This document shows positions 1 to 5,037 of a DNA stretch of 6,447 nt, one piece after another. The notes under the pieces were generated by a model. The model saw nothing but the letters and a program-made list of their open reading frames with translations, ran no database searches and had not been told where the DNA came from. The DNA comes from CAZHUM01 sp046484045 (lineage in GTDB: Archaea > Thermoplasmatota > Thermoplasmata > Halarchaeoplasmatales > Halarchaeoplasmataceae): contig JAWOBZ010000053.1 in assembly GCA_046484045.1 (NCBI GenBank), forward strand, positions 1 to 6,447, in the 5' to 3' direction. The translations under genes were made by a program, and so were the position numbers. How positions within the stretch are numbered: position 1 is the stretch's first letter; the number at the start of each line of letters is the position of its first letter.

Positions 1-37
1 GATAGGTTGGAAGTAGAACGGTGGTATCTCCAACGAT

Positions 38-48
38 AAATTAAATTA
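38..48 (+). promoter_or_regulatory. possible TATA box of the tRNA-Arg gene
   Basis: An A/T-only stretch (AAATTAAATTA) lies about 30-38 bp upstream of the first base of the mature tRNA, close to where an archaeal box A is expected for a transcript with a short 5' leader. The flanking 49-76 is also AT-rich, so the exact box cannot be fixed by eye. This is inferred from position and composition only. Confidence 0.35.
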
Positions 49-76
49 CTTTGATTATTATCAACAAATACAAAGA

Positions 77-150
77 GCCCGATTAGTGTAGTCTGGATAT
101 CACGGAGGCTTGCGGAGCCTCTTACCGGGGTTCGAATCCCCGATCGGGCA
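77..150 (+). tRNA. tRNA-Arg, anticodon GCG
   Basis: A complete 74-nt cloverleaf can be drawn. The acceptor stem is 77-83 with 143-149 (GCCCGAT/ATCGGGC), with discriminator A150. The D stem is 86-88 with 101-103, with GG at 95-96 and A97 in the position-20 slot typical of tRNA-Arg. The anticodon stem is 105-109 with 117-121 (GAGGC/GCCTC). The 7-nt anticodon loop 110-116 (TTGCGGA) has U33 at 111 and anticodon GCG at 112-114, read as Arg (codons CGC/CGU). The T arm is 126-130 with 138-142, enclosing TTCGAAT. The variable loop is 4 nt, there is no intron, and CCA is not encoded, so it must be added after transcription. No T-run terminator follows directly. The last 17 bases recur at 262-278, making this gene a likely integration target. 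Confidence 0.96.
134..150 (+). repeat. att-like direct repeat, copy 1 (3' end of tRNA-Arg)
   Basis: These 17 bases (GAATCCCCGATCGGGCA) are the second half of the T arm plus the 3' acceptor strand and discriminator. They are repeated exactly, in the same orientation, at 262-278. The match stops sharply on both sides (C133 versus A261, T151 versus C279). The 3' end of a tRNA gene from the T loop onward is the classic crossover segment of archaeal tyrosine integrases, and integration there leaves the tRNA intact while duplicating its tail. Calling this an attachment site is inference from that layout. Confidence 0.7.
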
Positions 151-175
151 TCGACGACCAAAGGAAGGAGATGAC

Positions 176-254
176 CGAACGGGATGAGAGCCCTTGGGTT
201 CGCGAATCTATTTTAATAGATGAGCGGTTAGAATCACGAGCGGAGTGAGTGATT
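176..254 (+). other. run of three potential hairpins (candidate structured RNA or DNA)
   Basis: Three inverted repeats follow one another in the tRNA-flanking insert. The first is CGAACGGG (176-183) with CCC (191-193) and GTTCG (198-202), with a 7-nt loop and a 4-nt bulge on the 3' side. The second is ATCTATT (206-212) with AATAGAT (215-221), a near-perfect palindrome. Below it, two G.A/A.G oppositions (204-205 and 222-223) are followed by a further G/C stem (CGC 201-203 with GCG 224-226), which competes with the first hairpin. The third is AATCAC (232-237) with GTGATT (249-254). The segment could be a structured RNA read through from the tRNA promoter, integrase-binding DNA, or chance pairing. 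No known RNA family was recognised. Confidence 0.3.
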
Positions 255-261
255 GTGACCA

Positions 262-278
262 GAATCCCCGATCGGGCA
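262..278 (+). repeat. att-like direct repeat, copy 2
   Basis: This is an exact 17-bp copy of the tRNA-Arg 3' end at 134-150, 128 bp downstream in the same orientation. The preceding bases (GTGACCA) do not continue the T loop or the 5' T-stem strand, so it is not part of a second complete tRNA. It would be the distal attachment site of an element inserted at the tRNA. It sits only 6 bp beyond the stop codon of the minus-strand secreted-protein gene. Confidence 0.7.
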
Positions 279-284
279 CTATTA

Positions 285-2240
285 TCAATATTCAACAGTC
301 CAATTAACAGCTACATCCGCATCATTGTACAACCAGTAACCTCTACCTGGTATCAGAACTTCCGTAGAAAGGTCATCGATGTATTCAAGATTATAAGGAG
401 CCCATTTGTTGAAAACAGCTATCTTACTAACCTCGGGGGGTAGTACGTCGGAAGCGATTTGATTCGTACTGCAAGGATATCCAACCATATTCCATCCTGG
501 ATGCAATCCGATCGTTGTGCTCATGGGTTCAGTTCCCTCTATAGAGAGTCTGCAGGAGTTATTTACTTTGATCCAGATAGAAATAGAACGGTTCACCCGT
601 GTTAGATCGTTGAAGTGCTCGGAACGGCTGGGAACATATGTCCTCCATTCATGGGACGCAGCACTATAATACATCACACGTTGATAATTGCCCTTTATCC
701 CATAATGTCCATCTTCTAAGATGCTTAATAGATTATCATACTTCGCTATCAATTTACAGGACACTAGATTCCACCCCTCTGACTCTAGTGCATCTGATAG
801 ATCTATATGAGTTATGTGATAGGTTGTGAAATTCCATGTGGGGGATGTGATCGAACTCATGCCATCGTTGACCTCAACGTACCATCGGTAAATTTCTCCA
901 TGAGAAAGATATGTCCAATTCGCATATGCTGTCCCCCCACTAGGTACGAAATAATCTGCACCGATCATGGTGTCGTTGGAAGCATCATAAAATGTTACAT
1001 TTAGAGAATCACCATCGGAGTCTGATACATCTACGCTTAGTGTGACATTGGTTTCAACGCCTACGGACCCGGATAGCGGTGAAGGATTTGAAACCGATGG
1101 AGGTGTGTTCTCTATTGTACCCTTCACGAAATATATGTCATCTGATCCATCCTGGTATACCAAGCATATATTTGTGGCACCCCCATCTTTAGTGATATAT
1201 GCGTCCATACCCATCTCGGAATGATTGCCTAGCTGAAATGATATGTCCGTATCTCTCTCATCCAACCAATGGTAACCTCCGTCGTCGCTGAATATGTATT
1301 TTATATCAACATTAGTTGAATTTGGACTCGTGTAAAATAAAAATATTCTATCTATTTCTTCGTCGTATGCGGTACAGAAATAACTTTTCCTAGGCACGTC
1401 GTTCCAATTCAATACCTCTTCTACCGGCCCCCAGCTGATACTCGACGATATCTGCCCTTCTCTGAAACGTATGAAGTATTCATAATTTGAGCCTTTATCG
1501 TCTTCCCTCCCCCAGAAACTCACCACGTTTCCATCGTTTCGAACAACCGAAGATACCTCGGTTACCCTGCTGGGGTCCTGTCCCTCGCTGTTGTAACTGT
1601 ATATGTCGTTCCATCCCTGTCCGTTGCCGGAATCGTAGGTCTGGTAGTCCACGTACTTCGTCTGAGAGGTATAGCTTTGGTCAGCAGGGATGACGAAGGT
1701 CGTGTATACATTGGAAGGAACGTTGCTGTTCGAAGAGGCGTATATCTTTCCGTCGCTGTCGTTGTCCCACATGTTGTAATCCCAAGGGCCGTCCCACGTT
1801 ACACCATAGTCATAGCTGACTTTATACCAAATGTCATTCTGTTCGTTTGACCAGAAAGCCCATACCTCTTTTCCCTCATGATTGTAAACTACAGCGGGGT
1901 CAGTGTCATTTTCAGTAGAGGTCGAAATGTAGTATTTCGAACTGGTGACGTATAAATCGTCCGATCTGCGGTCTATGATATCGTAATCCGTAGAAGAATA
2001 CTCATAAGCATAAACGACATGATGATAGGTGCCGTCATATGTTATAGACGGTTTGACTTCTCTGCTGGTGCTGTTGGCTATGGGGATCGGAGAGGACCAA
2101 TTTATTCCGGAACTCGAATTGATAGTAGATTCCACAGTTTCATACACTTGAAATGATTTATCCGCATAAAATGCAGTAGAAACACCAACAACTACGAGTA
2201 ATAATATTACTATTACCGAACTAACCAATTTTTTATCCAT
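285..2240 (-). CDS. secreted beta-propeller (Asp-box) / Ig-like protein with two C-terminal GWN modules
   Basis: This is a 651-residue extracellular or cell-surface protein of unknown substrate. Residues 1-25 form a signal peptide or signal anchor: K3-K4, then a hydrophobic core SSVIVILLLVVVGVSTAF, with no lipobox cysteine. Residues ~45-375 look like a sialidase/BNR-type beta-propeller. They are rich in Tyr, Trp and Asp and hold two Asp-box matches (S-x-D-x-G-x-x-W) at 142-149 and 318-325. Residues ~380-473 form an Ig/FN3-like domain with a PPSVSNPSPLSGSVGV entry and a WYVEVNDG strand. Residues ~488-570 and ~579-651 are two related modules opening with GWNLV and GWNMV. Many N-x-S/T sequons suggest N-glycosylation. 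No C-terminal membrane anchor is visible. The start ATG follows a strong GGAGGAG site, and three in-frame stops (TGA TAA TAG) end the gene. Catalytic sialidase residues could not be identified, so a binding or structural role is as likely as an enzymatic one. Confidence 0.85.
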   Translation of the reverse strand: MDKKLVSSVIVILLLVVVGVSTAFYADKSFQVYETVESTINSSSGINWSSPIPIANSTSREVKPSITYDGTYHHVVYAYEYSSTDYDIIDRRSDDLYVTSSKYYISTSTENDTDPAVVYNHEGKEVWAFWSNEQNDIWYKVSYDYGVTWDGPWDYNMWDNDSDGKIYASSNSNVPSNVYTTFVIPADQSYTSQTKYVDYQTYDSGNGQGWNDIYSYNSEGQDPSRVTEVSSVVRNDGNVVSFWGREDDKGSNYEYFIRFREGQISSSISWGPVEEVLNWNDVPRKSYFCTAYDEEIDRIFLFYTSPNSTNVDIKYIFSDDGGYHWLDERDTDISFQLGNHSEMGMDAYITKDGGATNICLVYQDGSDDIYFVKGTIENTPPSVSNPSPLSGSVGVETNVTLSVDVSDSDGDSLNVTFYDASNDTMIGADYFVPSGGTAYANWTYLSHGEIYRWYVEVNDGMSSITSPTWNFTTYHITHIDLSDALESEGWNLVSCKLIAKYDNLLSILEDGHYGIKGNYQRVMYYSAASHEWRTYVPSRSEHFNDLTRVNRSISIWIKVNNSCRLSIEGTEPMSTTIGLHPGWNMVGYPCSTNQIASDVLPPEVSKIAVFNKWAPYNLEYIDDLSTEVLIPGRGYWLYNDADVAVNWTVEY

Positions 2241-2273
2241 TCTTCTCCTCCATCCTAAGCCACATTATCAACT

Positions 2274-2285
2274 AAAAATATTTTA
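2274..2285 (-). promoter_or_regulatory. candidate TATA box for the secreted-protein gene
   Basis: Read on the minus strand, TAAAATATTTTT lies about 34-45 bp upstream of the ATG at 2240, suiting a short leader that carries the GGAGGAG site. A second AT-rich candidate (TTATTAATAA, a perfect palindrome at 2290-2299) lies slightly further upstream and would give a leader of about 30 nt. The choice between them cannot be made by eye. Confidence 0.4.
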
Positions 2286-2320
2286 TTGATTATTAATAAA
2301 CTTTACCCCGTTCTTGGAGT

Positions 2321-2347
2321 CGAGCTAGTAAAATCAAGCTATTAAAA
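2321..2347. repeat. tandem 13-bp imperfect direct repeat in the divergent promoter region
   Basis: CGAGCTAGTAAAA (2321-2333) is followed by CAAGCTATTAAAA (2335-2347). The copies match at 11 of 13 positions with a 14-bp period. They lie between the two divergent promoters and upstream of the candidate TATA box of the 2404 gene, so they could be a regulator-binding site. Short AT-rich repeats of this kind can also arise by chance. Confidence 0.3.
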
Positions 2348-2361
2348 GATAACAAAACTAA

Positions 2362-2373
2362 AAATACATATAT
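2362..2373 (+). promoter_or_regulatory. candidate TATA box for the paralog operon
   Basis: AATACATATATC lies about 31-42 bp upstream of the TTG start at 2404, which would place transcription initiation near 2393-2397 and give a very short leader. TATATC at 2369-2374 also forms an inverted repeat with GATATA at 2389-2394, just before the ribosome binding site, so an operator could overlap the promoter. This is assigned from sequence and spacing only. Confidence 0.35.
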
Positions 2374-2403
2374 CATAAATTCATTTACGATATAGGTGAT
2401 ATT

Positions 2404-3108
2404 TTGAGCGAAGAGAAAGGCTGGAAAGTAGAATGGAAGGAAAAAATAGTCGAGTGGTTGGAAACGGAGATATCAGATTCAAAACTTATAATAGACTGTG
2501 CGTGGGAAACTGAAGACTACGATGAAGACGTTGTCCGTGCAAAGTCGTGGTGCAGTCCATTTCACGTTATCTTGAGATTCATCGATGAAAAGGATAAGAG
2601 ATTTTTGACTCTGACGATCTATACCGGTGTCGGCACGGCGGTCCTTAAAGACTACGAAAAGATATACCTTTACAGTACCATGTTAAAATTGAACGAAAAA
2701 TCTCAGCTGATAAAGTACTGCTTGGAAGATATAGATGATAAGGTGATCATACGTTCGGAATTCGACTTAGCATCGTTCAGCAAGGGAGAATTCAATCACG
2801 GGTTGCGCAGATTGAGCGAGTCCGGCCATTTTTTCTTTTCCAAAGTTCTTATGCCAGAAACACTAAGTAAGATAATCGAAGAAGAAAGCTGGGAAGACTA
2901 TGAATTCTATGATTTTGTCGATTCGATAGCCAAAGACTTGAAAGAAAAGAAGATAACTCCAGAGGTAGCCAAGAAAAGAGCTATCAAGTTAGGATATGAA
3001 GAAGAGGATGCCGAGACATTCATCGAAAATATGCTGGACTATCTTGATACGGTTAAAGAAAGTTCAGAAGGTGAAGATGTAAGAGACGGACCACGTGTAT
3101 ACGGATAG
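2404..3108 (+). CDS. acidic protein with YbjN / secretion-chaperone-like domain (paralog 1)
   Basis: This is a 234-residue cytoplasmic protein with no signal peptide or membrane segment. I do not recognise a named family with certainty. Residues ~25-150 alternate beta strands (FHVILRF, FLTLTIYTG) and helices. They carry the pattern IYLYSTMLKLNEKSQLIKY, a strand, then DLASFSKGEFNHGLRRL, which resembles the YbjN / type III secretion chaperone-like fold (small, often dimeric protein-binding domains). Residues ~165-212 form a helical unit (DLKEKKITPEVAKKRAIKLG, then EEEDAETFIENML). The tail is acidic and ends DGPRVYG. The start is TTG, supported by GGTGAT at 2395-2400, which matches the archaeal 16S tail; no better in-frame start was seen nearby. 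It is the first gene of a probable two-gene operon with its paralog 14 bp downstream. The fold assignment is tentative and the partner unknown. Confidence 0.75.
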   Translation: MSEEKGWKVEWKEKIVEWLETEISDSKLIIDCAWETEDYDEDVVRAKSWCSPFHVILRFIDEKDKRFLTLTIYTGVGTAVLKDYEKIYLYSTMLKLNEKSQLIKYCLEDIDDKVIIRSEFDLASFSKGEFNHGLRRLSESGHFFFSKVLMPETLSKIIEEESWEDYEFYDFVDSIAKDLKEKKITPEVAKKRAIKLGYEEEDAETFIENMLDYLDTVKESSEGEDVRDGPRVYG

Positions 3109-3122
3109 TAGGACGGGATAAA

Positions 3123-3836
3123 ATGAAATGGACTAAGTTCAAACCGAAGTTAAAAGGATGGATGAAGGAAGAAGATGTCGATTCCACCGAAGTTATCGAC
3201 GACGAATGGGAGGTAGAGGAAGTCGATGACGGATCGTTGAAGGCGAAATGCTACCGTACTCCATTTGTCCTCTATATCGAGCACATCAAGAAGTCCGAAT
3301 CAGAAGATGGCTATATAAAACTAAAACTTTACACCAACATTAACACCGCTATACTGGAACCGAATCTCAAAGTGTACCTGTACCGTAAGATGCTGAAGTA
3401 CCACGCCGACGAGTTGTTGATCAAATATTCGATGGATTCAGACGATGTCGCTATGGAACCATTGATCGGTTCAGACCTAGACCTCACATCGATCAATAAG
3501 GAGGAATTCAACGACGCCTTGATGAACCTACTCACTGCTTCGTTTAGATTCTTCGATTCCGTACTGACGAAAGAAAAACTATTCGAGATGCTAGGCGGTG
3601 AATTCGTGTGGTCGGATTATTATATGTACACTATCGGCAGTTCTCTGCTCGAGGAGATACAATCCGGTAAGATATCCAGGGAAAAAGCTGTTAAAAGGTT
3701 GGTAAACAAACTAGAGTTCGATGAAGAAGGAGCTGAGGATCTGTTGGATATCATCAAAGAATCAAGAGAGAGCAGAGATATGGAGGAGCTAGCTAGAGAG
3801 ATACATAAACGAGGCCCTCCAAAGAATCTGTACTGA
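3123..3836 (+). CDS. acidic protein with YbjN / secretion-chaperone-like domain (paralog 2)
   Basis: This 237-residue soluble protein is a diverged duplicate of the preceding gene. The two align over almost their full length at roughly 30% identity by eye. Shared landmarks are AK..x..PF (41-48), LKLYTNINTAIL (67-78), VYLYRKMLK (84-92), LLIKY (98-102), DLTSINKEEFNDAL (120-133), the DY segment (165-166) and the helical unit GKISREKAVKRLV (182-194) followed by DEEGAEDLL. The end, RGPPKNLY, echoes the other protein's GPRVYG. It lacks a signal peptide and membrane segments. The start ATG lies 14 bp after the upstream stop with a weak purine-rich site (GGACGGGA), implying co-transcription and possibly translational coupling. 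The gene ends in tandem stops (TGA TAG). A heterodimeric partnership of the two products is a reasonable guess, not shown. Confidence 0.75.
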   Translation: MKWTKFKPKLKGWMKEEDVDSTEVIDDEWEVEEVDDGSLKAKCYRTPFVLYIEHIKKSESEDGYIKLKLYTNINTAILEPNLKVYLYRKMLKYHADELLIKYSMDSDDVAMEPLIGSDLDLTSINKEEFNDALMNLLTASFRFFDSVLTKEKLFEMLGGEFVWSDYYMYTIGSSLLEEIQSGKISREKAVKRLVNKLEFDEEGAEDLLDIIKESRESRDMEELAREIHKRGPPKNLY

Positions 3837-3844
3837 TAGTTTAC

Positions 3845-4915
3845 TCACATCTCCCAGAAGAATTTTCCATTCTTCATGATCGTTTCGCCGTCTATCTCTA
3901 GTACACCTTCACTCATATCCTTTATCATATCTACGTGGATAGCACTTTCGTTCTGCTCGTTATCCTCTCCCACACATTGGGAATAAGCTCTACCAAGGGC
4001 TAAATGTATAGTGTCCCCCATCTTTTCATCGAAGAGCATGTTTTTCGTGAAAACGTCGATCCCACGGTTCGTTCCTATTCCCAGTTCACCCAGGCGTTTG
4101 GCACCTTCATCGGTATCCAATATGTCTTTCAACGCACCCTCATCCTGTTCAGCCGAGTAATCGACCACTTTTCCCTTTTCAAACGTCAGTTTTACTCCGT
4201 TGATCTCGTTTCCTCCGTGTATCAACGGTTTGTCGAAGAGGATTTCTCCCTCCACACTATCCACAACCGGAGCTGTAAAAACTTCACCGCTGGGCATGTT
4301 GTGATCGCCGTCAGAATTTACTCCCATCATCCCGTCTATACTCATCGTGAGTTCCGTTTCTGGTCCTTGGATAGACACGTCACGACCCTGATCTAATTTT
4401 TCTTTTAACTGTTCCTGTAGGTCGTGTACTTCCTGCCAATCTCTTAAAATCGCACTGTAAACAAAATCCTGGTACTTTTCTAGGGACATCCCGGCCATCT
4501 GTGCCTGAGCATCAGTGGGATGCTGGGTACCGCACCATCTTTTTGAGAGCTGTTCTTTGCTTATCGGTAGACGGGCTTTTGAGTACTCAGCCATTTTCTT
4601 ACCGGAAACATCGCTCATAGCTCTAAGATTTTTATCAGACTTTATCCCGATGATCACATCGGTTTTTTCCATCATGGCCAATACATGTTCAGGTGTTTCA
4701 AATTCCCCTTCGAAATTCTTTAAATAAGCGCGTGATGCCTCACCTGACGAATACAGCGTCACCGGATAAGCTCCCTTTTTGGCTATCTCTGTTTGTAAAG
4801 CTATAACGAGTTCTTTCGCATCTTCACCTGCACTTATCACCACGTGGTCGCCCCTTTCTATCTTTGTACTCCAATCAACTAATATCTTCGCATGCTCTTT
4901 GATCCTGCTGTCCAT
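3845..4915 (-). CDS. M29-family metallo-aminopeptidase
   Basis: A cytoplasmic leucyl-type aminopeptidase of the AmpS/AmpT/PepS family (MEROPS M29), which removes N-terminal residues from peptides using two metal ions. In numbering from the upstream GTG at 4924 (359 residues), the N-terminal alpha/beta domain is ~1-180 and the catalytic domain ~185-359. Expected ligands fall in NMPSGEVFTAP (E214), DEGAKRLGELG (E280, 66 residues later as in the family), TIHLALGRAY (H307, with Tyr314 as the likely catalytic tyrosine) and AIHVDMI (H330, D332). Nothing essential appears missing, though the total length is some 50 residues below the ~410 usual for the family. I chose ATG at 4915 (356 residues) because AGGTG sits 6 nt before it, whereas the GTG overlaps that site. 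Convergent with the paralog operon (8 bp apart) and divergent from gatD. Likely role: peptide turnover. Confidence 0.92.
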   Translation of the reverse strand: MDSRIKEHAKILVDWSTKIERGDHVVISAGEDAKELVIALQTEIAKKGAYPVTLYSSGEASRAYLKNFEGEFETPEHVLAMMEKTDVIIGIKSDKNLRAMSDVSGKKMAEYSKARLPISKEQLSKRWCGTQHPTDAQAQMAGMSLEKYQDFVYSAILRDWQEVHDLQEQLKEKLDQGRDVSIQGPETELTMSIDGMMGVNSDGDHNMPSGEVFTAPVVDSVEGEILFDKPLIHGGNEINGVKLTFEKGKVVDYSAEQDEGALKDILDTDEGAKRLGELGIGTNRGIDVFTKNMLFDEKMGDTIHLALGRAYSQCVGEDNEQNESAIHVDMIKDMSEGVLEIDGETIMKNGKFFWEM

Positions 4916-4955
4916 ATGATACACCTATAAATTATCGGTTCCCAAGATTGAAAGG

Positions 4956-4963
4956 TATATAAA
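4956..4963 (-). promoter_or_regulatory. TATA box of the M29 aminopeptidase gene
   Basis: On the minus strand the sequence reads TTTATATA, a near-consensus archaeal TATA box. Its centre is about 45 bp upstream of the ATG at 4915. Initiation about 26 bp downstream would give a leader of roughly 20 nt containing the AGGTG site. This spacing also supports the ATG at 4915 over the GTG at 4924. Confidence 0.65.
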
Positions 4964-5002
4964 ATTACCCTGCTCGTAACAAATTGCTACATACGAAAAT
5001 AG

Positions 5003-5012
5003 TTTTTTAATA
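5003..5012 (+). promoter_or_regulatory. candidate TATA box of the gatDE operon
   Basis: TTTTTTAATA is centred about 30 bp upstream of the gatD ATG, and the A-rich CGAAAATAG just before it could act as a BRE. The spacing predicts initiation only a few bases before the start codon, i.e. a nearly leaderless mRNA. That fits the weak ribosome binding site (GGGT at 5028-5030 only) upstream of gatD. Confidence 0.45.
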
Positions 5013-5037
5013 CCTCTTCTCTTTACGGGTAGATAGC

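Larger units (their letters stand above)
151..278 (+). mobile_element. possible integration scar or minimal element at tRNA-Arg
   Basis: This 128-bp segment is bounded by the tRNA 3' end and a perfect 17-bp copy of that end, so excision by recombination between the copies would remove exactly this unit. It contains no credible ORF. Its first 56 bases are GC-richer (about 57%) than the surrounding AT-rich intergenic DNA, consistent with foreign origin. It is much too small to encode an integrase. The options are a remnant of a larger tRNA-integrated element after internal deletion, a very small non-autonomous element mobilised in trans, or a decayed tandem tRNA copy keeping only its 3' tail. 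Only the direct repeats are seen directly; the mobile nature is inferred. Confidence 0.45.

Noticed and set aside
1..39. Open frame to a TAA at 37-39 that could be the end of an upstream gene, with a GTTGGA/TCCAAC inverted repeat (6-11, 29-34)
   Set aside because: Only 12 codons are visible, the minus strand is equally open, and nothing is recognisable. The hairpin has a 17-nt loop and no T-run, so neither a gene tail nor a terminator can be supported.
170..223. Three GATGA occurrences (170-174, 183-187, 219-223) suggesting box C of a C/D guide RNA
   Set aside because: None matches the full RUGAUGA box and there is no CUGA box D between 151 and 262, so a C/D RNA is not supported.
249..443. 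64-codon plus-strand ORF spanning the att-like repeat and the 3' end of the secreted-protein gene
   Set aside because: It runs antisense to a well-supported gene, has no convincing ribosome binding site and gives a low-complexity-free but unrecognisable protein; most likely a shadow.
3837..3844. Possible terminator between the convergent paralog 2 and aminopeptidase genes
   Set aside because: Only 8 bp separate the stop codons and there is no T-run or hairpin there; termination must occur inside the opposing gene or cannot be recognised by eye.
4004..4396. 130-codon plus-strand ORF inside the aminopeptidase gene
   Set aside because: It is antisense to conserved M29 catalytic motifs and its product resembles no protein family; a shadow of codon bias in the real gene.
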